Origin: Ruminococcaceae bacterium UBA5295
GTDB taxonomy: Bacteria; Bacillota; Clostridia; Oscillospirales; Acutalibacteraceae
Length of the DNA: 46,563 bases
Direction of reading: 5' to 3'
NCBI GenBank assembly: GCA_002411365.1
Contig: DHSD01000031.1
Location: 1-46,563, forward strand
The stretch's first letter is position 1. Every line of letters begins with the position of its first letter. The notes beneath the pieces are model-generated. The model saw only the letters and a list, made by a program, of their open reading frames with translations, made no database searches and was not told the origin of the DNA. Of this stretch, positions 33,449-42,215 are shown one piece after another. Both the position numbers and the translations under genes were made by a program.

Positions 33449-34870
33449 ATGGGCACTGTGCGTGAAAAGCTTGAGGCATTCGGGCTTAAAAAGGTGCTGG
33501 ATTACCTTGACGGCAACCCCCAGGAAAATGTGCCGAAGGCAGTCAGTTGGCTCCGAAAGCTTGACAAAGATGGAATGTATGAAAGCGCATACAATATTGT
33601 TGAAAAAGCCATGACTGACCCTTCCAACAACTGGAATAAGTTTATGACAGATGCTTACACAAACATTGATTCCGGCGTACGCCACAAGATGTTCGAAAAC
33701 CTCATAGTCAACTCCGCTATTATAGGCATTCAGCGGAAAAACAAGATGGAAGAGAAATATGACTGCAATATTCCGTGGGCAATCCTCATGGATCCGACTT
33801 CCGCATGCAACCTTCACTGCACAGGATGCTGGGCTGCAGAATACGGCAACAAGCTGAACCTTACTTATGAGCAAATGGACGATGTTGTCCGCCAGGGCAA
33901 AGAACTTGGCACGTTCATGTATATATTTTCCGGCGGCGAACCGCTTGTGCGCAAAGACGACATTATAAAGCTTTGTGAAGCACATCCGGATTGTGAATTC
34001 CTCGCTTTCACAAATGCAACACTTATTGACAATAAGTTTGCAGACGATATGCTCCGCGTGAAGAACTTCGTGCCTGCAATAAGCATTGAAGGGTACGAAG
34101 AGCAGACCGATTTTCGCCGTGGAAAGGGCACTTATCAGAATGTCATCCGCGCCATGAAGATCCTGCGTGACAAAAAGCTTCCATTCGGCGCGTCCCTTTG
34201 CTACACAAGCAAAAATGCGGAAACGATTGGCAGCGACGAGTATTTTGATTTTCTAATAAATCAGGGATGCAAATTTGCATGGATCTTTACTTATATGCCT
34301 GTAGGAATTGATGCGGTTCCGGAGCTTATGGCAACTGCCGAACAGCGCAAGTTCATGTATAACCAAATCCGTAAGTTCCGCAAGACAAAGCCGATTTTCA
34401 CCATGGATTTCTGGAACGACGGTGAATATGTCAATGGCTGCATTGCAGGAGGGCGTTGCTACCTGCATATAAATGCAAACGGCGATATCGAGCCGTGCGC
34501 ATTTATCCATTATGCGGATTCCAACATTAAAGACAAAACTCTGCTTGAAGCCTACCAGTCACCTATGTTTATGCAGTACCGCCGCAACCAGCCGTTTAAC
34601 AGCGATATGCTGCGCCCATGCCCTCTGCTTGACAACCCGCCGCGCCTTGCGCAGATGGTGAAAAAGGCCGGCGCATATTCTACAGATTTAACACATCCGG
34701 AAGATGTGGACTCTCTCTGCAATAAATGTGTAGACGCAGCAAAAGGGTGGGCACCCGTAGCAAAAAAACTGTGGGACAATTGTGAAGGTTTGGATCATTC
34801 TAAGAAAAAACAGGCTGCCGAAAAAGAGCACAAAGAAAAGATACGTGTAAAAGTCGGAAAAGCTGAATAA
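33449..34870 (+). CDS. Radical SAM protein with SPASM-like domain
   Basis: This 473-residue enzyme holds the cluster-binding motif CNLHCTGC (within PTSACNLHCTGCWAAEYG, about 113-130) followed by FSGGEPL, the GGE SAM-binding motif. The C-terminal part has extra Cys residues in NGCIAGGRCYLHINANGDIEPC and a final CNKC, as in SPASM/twitch proteins that carry auxiliary iron-sulfur clusters and often modify peptides or proteins. An N-terminal 90-residue helical extension precedes the radical SAM core. No precursor peptide gene is seen beside it. Similar stand-alone proteins occur widely in Clostridia; the substrate is unknown. AAGGAG is nine bases before the ATG. Confidence 0.9.
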   Translation: MGTVREKLEAFGLKKVLDYLDGNPQENVPKAVSWLRKLDKDGMYESAYNIVEKAMTDPSNNWNKFMTDAYTNIDSGVRHKMFENLIVNSAIIGIQRKNKMEEKYDCNIPWAILMDPTSACNLHCTGCWAAEYGNKLNLTYEQMDDVVRQGKELGTFMYIFSGGEPLVRKDDIIKLCEAHPDCEFLAFTNATLIDNKFADDMLRVKNFVPAISIEGYEEQTDFRRGKGTYQNVIRAMKILRDKKLPFGASLCYTSKNAETIGSDEYFDFLINQGCKFAWIFTYMPVGIDAVPELMATAEQRKFMYNQIRKFRKTKPIFTMDFWNDGEYVNGCIAGGRCYLHINANGDIEPCAFIHYADSNIKDKTLLEAYQSPMFMQYRRNQPFNSDMLRPCPLLDNPPRLAQMVKKAGAYSTDLTHPEDVDSLCNKCVDAAKGWAPVAKKLWDNCEGLDHSKKKQAAEKEHKEKIRVKVGKAE

Positions 34871-34912
34871 GCTTTCTTTTAGCTTTAACATATCATGTCT
34901 TTTGGCATGGCA

Positions 34913-34947
34913 AAAGTGGCCAGCGTTTAAAAAGCGCTGGCCACTTT
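34913..34947 (+). terminator. Terminator of the radical SAM gene
   Basis: AAAGTGGCCAGCG and CGCTGGCCACTTT form a perfect 13-bp stem with a 9-base loop, with A-run and T-run ends. Confidence 0.85.
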
Positions 34948-34989
34948 AATATCATATGCATATGTCAACGGCATATGTAAATTCCGCAC

Positions 34990-35027
34990 AAAAATGGCTT
35001 TATGCTTTTTAGCACAAAGCCATTTTT
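34990..35027 (-). terminator. Terminator of the polysaccharide cluster
   Basis: AAAAATGGCTTT and AAAGCCATTTTT pair over 12 bp, extended by TGCT/AGCA in the loop. On the minus strand it lies about 60 bases after the last gene of the cluster. Confidence 0.75.
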
Positions 35028-35085
35028 AAACTCTTAGTGTATTATGCGTCTACATTTTCTATTTATATATAGCAGCTTTGTTTTA

Positions 35086-36354
35086 TCATGCATCAGTAAG
35101 CACAAATCCTGCCGTTCTGCCGCCCGCCTCAGACAGATTGCGCAGGGCATCCTGTAGAGATCGGTATGACGTCACACCATACCTGACGGCAAATATAATA
35201 GCCGGCGAGCAGGCCGCAAGGCTTTCGGCATCTGGATAGTCTTCCTGAGACGGCACATAGACAACAATGGCATCATAGCATGCTTCAACATCAGCTTCAA
35301 ATTTCTGAAAACCTCTCGCAATCAGATCTGCAGGGTTTTCTTCCCCGTTCACTGTTTTGCCGGAAATAAGGCTTAGCCCAGGATGGCTTGGCACTTTAAC
35401 AGCCGCCTCTTCAGCTGTACATACTCCCTCAAGGCTTTCATTTAACGTTTTTGCAGGCAGTACACCAAAGGCAGATGCCAACTTTGGCTCGTGCAGGTCA
35501 GCATCCACAAGAAGCACTTTTTTGCCCGCCTGTGCCAATGATGAAGCAAAACCTGCAGCCGTTTCAGCTCCCCCGTCATTGCGGCTGGTGCTTGTAACGG
35601 TAAAGCATTTTTCCGATCCGCCGGTCTGGTGCAGTGTTACGGCACGCATTTTACGGAACGCATCCGGGCGGCGCTGCCCTCGCTTTTCGTGCGGAATTTC
35701 ACCGAGCAACTTTATTTTCAGCGACTCTTCCGTAAAGCGCCCATTGCGCACGGAATGGTCGGTAAGAACACGTATCATGCCATAGCAGATATAAACAATA
35801 AACCCAAGTATCAGCCCAAGGATACCCGCTTTGGCCATTGAAAGTTTCTTTGAGCCCGATTTCAGCGGCAGTGCTTTGTCTGTAATAGAGGCGGTCAGTT
35901 TCGGCGATGGAAACTGCCGCACAATCTCATCCGAAAGGATTTGCGCTGCCGTATCAGAAATTTCAGCCGCTTTATTTCCATCAATCGTTTGGACAGTAAG
36001 CTTAATTACAGGGGCACCCTTTTGCTGGTCGGCACTGATTTTACTTATCTCACTTTTATCTATACCGAGTTTATCGGCTGTCTTTTCGATTAAATCATGC
36101 GATTCGGCCTGTGCAATTGCCGTGTTCACCCTTACATTGAGAACGCTCGCATATTGCTGGCGGTAGTCAGTTTTTGCAGTCTCCGGCATCTCACATGAAA
36201 ATGTAACCGTTGTATTTGCCGAGTAAGAAAAGTGGAGAAGCTTAAGCGGCAAAAGTCCGCATACCACACCAAAAATAAGAACTACAAGAAGGAATTTAAC
36301 ACGGTTCCTCTTGAAAAAATGCATGAACTCTGAAAAGCTGACAAACAGTTCCAT
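35086..36354 (-). CDS. Wzz-type chain-length regulator fused to a degenerate BY-kinase domain
   Basis: This 422-residue membrane protein has transmembrane helices at about 21-40 and 174-196 with an extracellular Wzz-like domain between, then a cytoplasmic domain folded like bacterial tyrosine kinases. Walker A' is kept (LLVDADLHEP, 281-290). The true Walker A should read GEGKS/T but is TSTSRNDGGAETAAGFA (254-270), lacking Gly-Lys-Ser/Thr. Walker B (363-369, VVYVPSQ) has lost its acidic residue, and no tyrosine-rich tail exists. It is probably not a kinase. It should set polysaccharide chain length with the polymerase encoded upstream. It is the last gene in the four-gene cluster, 17 bases after the previous stop. 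Confidence 0.85.
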   Translation of the reverse strand: MELFVSFSEFMHFFKRNRVKFLLVVLIFGVVCGLLPLKLLHFSYSANTTVTFSCEMPETAKTDYRQQYASVLNVRVNTAIAQAESHDLIEKTADKLGIDKSEISKISADQQKGAPVIKLTVQTIDGNKAAEISDTAAQILSDEIVRQFPSPKLTASITDKALPLKSGSKKLSMAKAGILGLILGFIVYICYGMIRVLTDHSVRNGRFTEESLKIKLLGEIPHEKRGQRRPDAFRKMRAVTLHQTGGSEKCFTVTSTSRNDGGAETAAGFASSLAQAGKKVLLVDADLHEPKLASAFGVLPAKTLNESLEGVCTAEEAAVKVPSHPGLSLISGKTVNGEENPADLIARGFQKFEADVEACYDAIVVYVPSQEDYPDAESLAACSPAIIFAVRYGVTSYRSLQDALRNLSEAGGRTAGFVLTDA

Positions 36355-36371
36355 CTGAGAACCTCCTGTTT

Positions 36372-37556
36372 TTATTCTTTATCATCAGCGTCTGCAAAAT
36401 CAAGCACACGCTTCATAATGATTTTCCAGTCATAATGGTCTGCCGCATACTGCCGTTCCTGAACGGAAATCTCAGGATTCCTGCGGCAGTTTTCTGCAAA
36501 TTTTACAACATTCCCGATATTGACAGGCGAAGAGTCATTTGGTATCTTCATTGCAAAAGGTGCATCCGGCGGCAAAGTATCTTCATACGCATATAAAAAA
36601 GGTATCCCTGCTGCACAGTATTCACGGGACTTAATTGGGGACATATAATTTAAGTGATATGAAAAACCGCCCAAAACAGAAACTGCAATATCGCAGTAAT
36701 CATAAAGTTGCTGAAGTTCTTTCGAATTTTTATATCCTAAAAAAGATACATTCTGGGCAATTTGCAGTTTTAAAGCTTCACTTTTTAACTCTTTGATAGT
36801 GTCATTTCCGCCTACAATATCAAAATAAACCGGCATTTTTGCAAAGCCGCCCTGATCTTTATATTTGGCAATTCCGTTTAATACTCTCGAGTAACCATGA
36901 GAAAGAGTTGTTCCTACCACTCCAAGGATATGGATGCCGTCTTTGGCATATTTATATGTTTTACTGTGAAAGTCAGTAAACGTAATTCCATTGTCAAGCA
37001 TAACGCAGGGGATTTTCCATAACTTTTTAACAGGTTTTCCAAACACAGCCAGCATATTAACATTACGTTTCATTTGGGGCATTGAAGTAATATGTTGGCC
37101 TATCTCAAATAAATGGCCTAAAAATGAACGCAGTTGATGGCTTTTGAAGTCGGTTTTCAATAATTGGAGCCAAGTGCCCCAATATGGATACGTAGCAATT
37201 TCAAAAATCACACGGCATTTCTGATTGCTTTTCTTTGCACATGCGGCAATTTTGCACGCATAAGGGCTTGCGAGAAAGCCTTTGATATATACAGCGTCAT
37301 ATTTGCCGTTTTCTACAAACCCGCAAATTTTATCGGCCGCCGCTTCCTGCCTGTCCCTCCAGCGCAGCCCGTTGGGAAATGTCTCACGCTGCAGAGTGTT
37401 ATCTCCTTTACACAGGATAACACTGTCACCTTCCATACATGTATAGAAAGCATCCCAGCCAAGCTCAGAAACGCCTTTTGTCTGGCCTGCTACTTTTTTC
37501 AGGATACCGGAATACTGCCTGCTTTTACTTACAGAACTTACATATAAAAATTTCAT
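36372..37556 (-). CDS. Glycosyltransferase, family 4-like
   Basis: This 394-residue protein begins MKFLYVSSVSKSRQYSGILKK, and the C-terminal half has the GT-B nucleotide-sugar region: HILGVVGTTLSHGYSRVLNG, then NVSFLGYKNSKELQQLYDYC and SPIKSREYCAAGIPFLYAYE. The usual EX7E acceptor motif is modified (KSREYCAAG), so it is a distant member. Cytoplasmic or membrane-associated, it adds one sugar to a lipid-linked repeat unit; donor and acceptor are unknown. It overlaps the preceding glycosyltransferase gene by four bases (ATGA), so translation is coupled. AAGGGAAGC precedes the ATG. Confidence 0.8.
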   Translation of the reverse strand: MKFLYVSSVSKSRQYSGILKKVAGQTKGVSELGWDAFYTCMEGDSVILCKGDNTLQRETFPNGLRWRDRQEAAADKICGFVENGKYDAVYIKGFLASPYACKIAACAKKSNQKCRVIFEIATYPYWGTWLQLLKTDFKSHQLRSFLGHLFEIGQHITSMPQMKRNVNMLAVFGKPVKKLWKIPCVMLDNGITFTDFHSKTYKYAKDGIHILGVVGTTLSHGYSRVLNGIAKYKDQGGFAKMPVYFDIVGGNDTIKELKSEALKLQIAQNVSFLGYKNSKELQQLYDYCDIAVSVLGGFSYHLNYMSPIKSREYCAAGIPFLYAYEDTLPPDAPFAMKIPNDSSPVNIGNVVKFAENCRRNPEISVQERQYAADHYDWKIIMKRVLDFADADDKE

Positions 37557-38797
37557 GCTTTCTGCTGCTTCCCTTCTGTTAAAGCAGCCAGGCCGCTGTA
37601 AAAGCTGCGGTAATTTTTTGCTGCATCAAAATTTTTCTCCCAGCTTTTTCTTGCATTTACACACATGGCGTGGTAATCAGATTCATCCATCTCATAAATT
37701 CTACGGAGAAAGCCTAAAAATTCCTGCGCTGAAAAGTCTTTCGGAAGAAGGAATCCGTTTACGCCGTTGGTAATGATTTCGTGTGTACCGCCTACATCAG
37801 TCGCAATAACCGGTATCCCAAACGAGCAGGCTTCCATGATGGTAACAGGTATGCCTTCACTCGAACTCACATTTACAAAAACAGATACCTGATTTTTTTT
37901 ATAGTATTCAAGGACTTCGCTGTTGTTTTTCTGCCCTAAAAATTCAGCGGAAACGTTTTGAGGAAACTTTTTTGCCGCATCGCGGAGCTGCTGCTCCAGA
38001 GGGCCTGAGCCTATATGAGTCCACGCTACAGGGAAATCAACCTGCTGTAGCGCTTCGGCTATAAGGTTTAGCCTCTTTACAGGCGAAATGAATGAGCACG
38101 AAACAATATGAAGCGGCATCTGAGATACCATTCCATAGCCATGGTCCACCGTTCCAAGATAAGACCTCGAAATTTTTCCCGCATAAGGCCCCGCTTCTGC
38201 ACGAAGTGTTTCTGCTCCATCGTTCGAACATGGATAAATATGGTCTATATGCTTGAACAGCCACCTGCGCATTGGCAAGTAATTGTAATGCGCCAAACTG
38301 CTGTAAATATCAAAACGGTGCGCACGTGATACCTGGTGGACTTTTGCCCCCATTTTTCTAATATACGAAGCAAGCCATACCCCTGCTGCTGCAGCATCAT
38401 AAAGCCAATAGCTGTAAATTAAGACTTCATCGTCTGGATTTATATTCACAAACTGCTTAAGGCCATTGTAAATTTCCTTTGCATTTCTCATAAAAAAAAG
38501 CAGCTCATGCACACGGCTGTACTGCAAACGTCCAGTGTGCATGAGACGGAAAATTTCGCCTGCAACACAAGGGTAAAATTGAAGCCGTATATATTCTTTT
38601 TTCCCAAGGCCTGTTCTTGACACAGGCATGCACTTGATACTATCGGGTATTGGCTTCGTCTGAACGGAGTCTTTCTCACGGCTGCACGGGCATATAAAGG
38701 CCTTGTCAAAACCTGAAATATACTTTAATTCAGCAGAAATGAAATCTTCTCCGCTGCCATAAGGAAAAGAGTGCGTCAACAACAGCAAAATCTTCAT
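37553..38797 (-). CDS. Glycosyltransferase family 4
   Basis: This 414-residue GT-B enzyme has the C-terminal GT4 signature VNVSSSEGIPVTIMEACSFGIPVIATDVGGTHEII, where E-G-I-P-V-T-I-M-E is the EX7E motif, and INGFLLP-type ending. HIVSCSFISPVKRLNLIAEAL and WTHIGSGPLEQQL are typical of the donor-binding half. It lengthens a surface polysaccharide repeat unit; the sugar is unknown. It overlaps the polymerase gene by four bases upstream (ATGA) and the next glycosyltransferase by four bases downstream. GAGGGGG lies nine bases before the ATG. Confidence 0.92.
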   Translation of the reverse strand: MKILLLLTHSFPYGSGEDFISAELKYISGFDKAFICPCSREKDSVQTKPIPDSIKCMPVSRTGLGKKEYIRLQFYPCVAGEIFRLMHTGRLQYSRVHELLFFMRNAKEIYNGLKQFVNINPDDEVLIYSYWLYDAAAAGVWLASYIRKMGAKVHQVSRAHRFDIYSSLAHYNYLPMRRWLFKHIDHIYPCSNDGAETLRAEAGPYAGKISRSYLGTVDHGYGMVSQMPLHIVSCSFISPVKRLNLIAEALQQVDFPVAWTHIGSGPLEQQLRDAAKKFPQNVSAEFLGQKNNSEVLEYYKKNQVSVFVNVSSSEGIPVTIMEACSFGIPVIATDVGGTHEIITNGVNGFLLPKDFSAQEFLGFLRRIYEMDESDYHAMCVNARKSWEKNFDAAKNYRSFYSGLAALTEGKQQKA

Positions 38798-40353
38798 GTT
38801 TTATCCCCCTCAGACACAGAACTGACAGTTTTCAAGGGATCGGTGCGGATATGGGAGCTGATTCCTGCCAGCAGAAGCGATGCAAAATAGAGGAAAATAA
38901 AATAGCAAAGATACGTTATGCTGAAAACATTTGTGACCCAAAGGAAGGCGAAATTTCGTGGAATATAAATCAAATTTTTCACAGCAATCAATGATAATGC
39001 CATGACCGGCCATGAGCGGGTAAGCATAGAAGAGAAAAAGCGAAAAATCACACCTATCATCGCACTTATTGCGGCAACTCCGCCCATGCCGTAAGCAACA
39101 TAGGCTTCAGCAACAAAAGAAGTGCCGAACCCTCCACCTGAAAGGTAACGGTCTGGAGATACCAAAAAAGTAAGCACATGGCCAAAATTATGTGTTGACG
39201 ATACAAACTGTATATTTTGTGTTTCCACAATCGGTTTGAATCCGAAAATAGTTCTAATCACAATATTGTTATGTGTAAATATTTCAAACGGATAAAACAA
39301 AAATTGGTATGTGGTACGATGGTCAAATTTGTTCCAGTAGTCTACTGTTTTCATGACTACACGAAAGCTGGCACCTTGAGAATAAATAAAGTTAAGTATT
39401 GATGAAAACAGGCCTTTGCTTCCAGAAGAACCAGAGCGCACTTCAGCTACCCTTTCCAAAAAGTAAGCACATACTGCAATAACTACAATCATTGCAATAA
39501 CCGTTTTTTTCCTGAAAATCCGTTTTTCGCGTGAAAGAAAATTATCGCGCATGACAAAATAAACAAGCAGCATCACCGCTTCACAAACAAAAGTATTCCT
39601 TCTGCCCGTAAAAAGCGATGCGAGCATATAGACAAAATAAATAAGCATCGGCATTTTCAGCTGCTTTTTGCTCGGCATCGTAGCAAGAAAAACCGCAAAC
39701 GATGGAACAAACAAAAACGATATACGGCTGATAACCGACGGGATGTTTTTATCAGGCTTCTGTGTGAATGAGCCAAGATAGCCATATTTAAATACGTTTA
39801 AAATTGTTTGAAAAAGCACGAAAAAAAAGGCAATAGAGCTTAAAATAAGGACAGCCACACTTATCTGCCTTATAATAGGTTCCAACGGCCCACGGTGCAG
39901 CGCGCCTGCGCCTTTTTCACGTATAGCTTTCTCACGCTTGAAAAAGAGCGGTGTGGAAAGTTTATAGGCAGCATACACCACGATAAGTGATACAGTGATA
40001 ATCTGGAGCGCCGTAAAAAGGTTCTGAAAATTTTCAGCTTCGAGGTTATAAAGTAAATTCTTTGGTCCCCTGAAAAAAGCTACATAAACACGCCCCAGCA
40101 GCAGCAAATCAAAAGAAGCGATAAAAGCCAATAATGGAAAATCGCGCCTTATATTTTTCAAAATGTCTATAAAGATACCTATGTTCAAAGCAATGTTTGC
40201 TGCAAACAATACATAATTTGCTGTAATATAATAAAAGCCGCCAAGTGCCATCATTAAATTTGCCAAAATAATCAAAATGCCGGCAGAGCCAAAAAAAATG
40301 GTGTTTCGAAGTGTATTCTTTCGGTTAAGGCGGTCAGCCGTCAATATATTCAC
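38794..40353 (-). CDS. Oligosaccharide repeat-unit polymerase (Wzy-like)
   Basis: This 519-residue protein has about 11-12 hydrophobic segments spread over its length, with the longest loops after the fourth and in the last third. SSTHNFGHVLTFLVSPDRYLSGGGFGTS and EAYVAYGMGGVAAISAMIGVIFRFF resemble the conserved part of O-antigen polymerase family proteins. It should join lipid-linked repeat units on the outer face of the membrane. The frame begins with GTG at 40353, where GGGGG overlaps the codon; TTG at 40344 lies eight bases after it and may be the true start. It is first in the four-gene cluster. No flippase or initiating phosphoglycosyltransferase is in the window. Confidence 0.82.
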   Translation of the reverse strand: MNILTADRLNRKNTLRNTIFFGSAGILIILANLMMALGGFYYITANYVLFAANIALNIGIFIDILKNIRRDFPLLAFIASFDLLLLGRVYVAFFRGPKNLLYNLEAENFQNLFTALQIITVSLIVVYAAYKLSTPLFFKREKAIREKGAGALHRGPLEPIIRQISVAVLILSSIAFFFVLFQTILNVFKYGYLGSFTQKPDKNIPSVISRISFLFVPSFAVFLATMPSKKQLKMPMLIYFVYMLASLFTGRRNTFVCEAVMLLVYFVMRDNFLSREKRIFRKKTVIAMIVVIAVCAYFLERVAEVRSGSSGSKGLFSSILNFIYSQGASFRVVMKTVDYWNKFDHRTTYQFLFYPFEIFTHNNIVIRTIFGFKPIVETQNIQFVSSTHNFGHVLTFLVSPDRYLSGGGFGTSFVAEAYVAYGMGGVAAISAMIGVIFRFFSSMLTRSWPVMALSLIAVKNLIYIPRNFAFLWVTNVFSITYLCYFIFLYFASLLLAGISSHIRTDPLKTVSSVSEGDKT

Positions 40354-40386
40354 CCCCGAATTAGGACAAGCTAATTGCTGCGTTTT

Positions 40387-40414
40387 ATTATAGCATAATT
40401 TTACTCAACTGCAA
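40387..40414 (-). promoter_or_regulatory. Promoter of the polysaccharide cluster
   Basis: On the minus strand TTGCAG, 16 bases, TATAAT with an extended TGC before it. It lies directly at the 3' end of the rqcH gene, only 30 bases upstream of the polymerase gene. Confidence 0.6.
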
Positions 40415-40415
40415 A

Positions 40416-42188
40416 CTACGGCGACGGCGCCACGCGTAGCTTTTCTGACGCTGCAATGTCTGGTGCTGCAAAAATCGTCCTGTTTTTTACATAGATTACC
40501 ATACCCGGCTTTGCACCTTGCGGCTTACTTACATGGCGTATCTCGGTATAATCCACTGCAACATTCGAAGAAGCCCTCCCGCGGCTATAGCACGCCGCGA
40601 GCATGGCTGCCTCAGAAACTGCCGTTTTTGTAGGCTGTCTGCCATCAAGGAAAATAACCACATGGGATCCGGGAATATTTTTTGTGTGAAACCACAAATC
40701 CGTTTTCTTCGCCTGTTTAAGCGTTAAGAAATCGTTTTCATGATTATTTCTTCCTACAAAAATGCGAAAGCCATCGCTTGAGCGGAACTGCATAGCACCA
40801 TGAGATGTGCCTTTACGTTTCTTAACGCCTCTTGGCACACGTATATAGCCCTGCTCTGAAAGCTCTGACCTGATGTCTGAAATGTCCTGCTCATTCGATG
40901 CGCGGCTGAGCTCATCAAAAACGGTGCCGAGATATTCAAGCTCTTTTTTTGCCGTATTAATCTGTATGTTCAGCATTTCTTCAGCCGTTTTCGCCTTCCT
41001 GTACGCTTTGTAATATTTCTGAGCATTCTGAGAAGGCGTGCAAGAAGGGTCAAGGTCTATTTTAACCGCTTTTGGCGGTTCTTCATAAAAATTCTGCAGT
41101 TCCACCGACGTCTGCCCCCTCTTAAGGCGATAAAGGTTTGCGCTCAATACGTCTCCGCAAATACGCAGCTCATCCCGTTTGGAGCAGCGCTCTAACTCTA
41201 CCTGCTGTACGTTAATTTTTCGGCTCAGGCGTGCAGAAGCTGTCGTCAGGACACGCATCAGATCAGAAGAGCGTACGCGCATCCTCTCTATGCGGTCGCG
41301 CTCACCGTAAAAATCATCAAGCAGCTCCGAAAATGTTTTTTCCCGGCTTACATCCGCAGCCGTGCCATACTGTTCCATTGGAATAAAAGAAAAATCAAGC
41401 GGCTTTTTATCTTTTCCAACAGCCATGTATGGCTGGCCGGAAATATTTTTTGCTGTGTCAGCAAGTCTGCCAAGGAAAAATATCAAACGGCTTTTGTAAT
41501 CATCTGTCATCTCAGCGATTTTAAGGCCTGCACCGCGGCTTACACGCTGTTCAATTTCACGGCACACAACAGGCGAAACACCCTGAAGTGAAAAAAGCAA
41601 TGCTTTTGAAAGCGATGTGCCGCCCGGCATAGCGCAAACACGGTCTATAATATTTCCCGTGCACACCGTCAACATGCACAGTTTGTTTTGCGGCGGGGGC
41701 AGTTGATACGTTACTCCAGGCAGTATAAGGCGCTCTGAAGACATCGACGCATCCACACGCCTAAGCGAGTCAATGATTTTTCCGTCACCGTCCACAAATA
41801 TCACATTGCTGTAACGCCCCATCACTTCTACAACGAGCGTGAGAACAATGTGGTCCCCGAGTTCATTCACCGCAGAAAAGTCAAGGCAAAGCAGGCGCTC
41901 AAGGCCTGGCTGGCGCACAGCAGAAAGGTGTGCGCCCGTAAGGCGCTTGCGCAGCAGCATACAGAGCATGGGCGGTTCTTTCGGGTTTTCAGGCATATAA
42001 CGTGTAAAATTTATGCGCGCACTACTTGTGCGGGCCGACATAAGCATCTTTTTCGTCCCATCATGGCCGCGCATGGAAAACACAAGCTCATACCTGCTCG
42101 GTTGATATATTTTATCCACCCTCGCGCCAAGGGCGGCCGATTCAATTTCTTTTTTCAGGTGCCTTAAAAACACTCCGTCAAGAGCCAT
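40416..42188 (-). CDS. rqcH: Ribosome quality-control protein RqcH (NFACT family)
   Basis: This 590-residue protein binds stalled large ribosomal subunits with their peptidyl-tRNA and adds C-terminal alanine tails that mark the peptide for degradation. N-terminal NFACT-N domain starts MALDGVFLRHLKKEI with VDKIYQPSRYELVFSMRG. Then come helix-hairpin-helix and coiled-coil parts (about 290-440), and the C-terminal NFACT-R domain with FRIFVGRNNHENDFLTLKQA and DLWFHTKNIPGSHVVI. Older databases call it fibronectin-binding protein FbpA; the RQC role is the better supported one. GGGGAGG precedes the ATG. It is downstream of the Nif3-like gene, 27 bases apart, probably in one operon with trmK. Confidence 0.94.
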   Translation of the reverse strand: MALDGVFLRHLKKEIESAALGARVDKIYQPSRYELVFSMRGHDGTKKMLMSARTSSARINFTRYMPENPKEPPMLCMLLRKRLTGAHLSAVRQPGLERLLCLDFSAVNELGDHIVLTLVVEVMGRYSNVIFVDGDGKIIDSLRRVDASMSSERLILPGVTYQLPPPQNKLCMLTVCTGNIIDRVCAMPGGTSLSKALLFSLQGVSPVVCREIEQRVSRGAGLKIAEMTDDYKSRLIFFLGRLADTAKNISGQPYMAVGKDKKPLDFSFIPMEQYGTAADVSREKTFSELLDDFYGERDRIERMRVRSSDLMRVLTTASARLSRKINVQQVELERCSKRDELRICGDVLSANLYRLKRGQTSVELQNFYEEPPKAVKIDLDPSCTPSQNAQKYYKAYRKAKTAEEMLNIQINTAKKELEYLGTVFDELSRASNEQDISDIRSELSEQGYIRVPRGVKKRKGTSHGAMQFRSSDGFRIFVGRNNHENDFLTLKQAKKTDLWFHTKNIPGSHVVIFLDGRQPTKTAVSEAAMLAACYSRGRASSNVAVDYTEIRHVSKPQGAKPGMVIYVKNRTIFAAPDIAASEKLRVAPSP

Positions 42189-42215
42189 TGGCGCACTCCT
42201 CCCCTAAACACAAAA

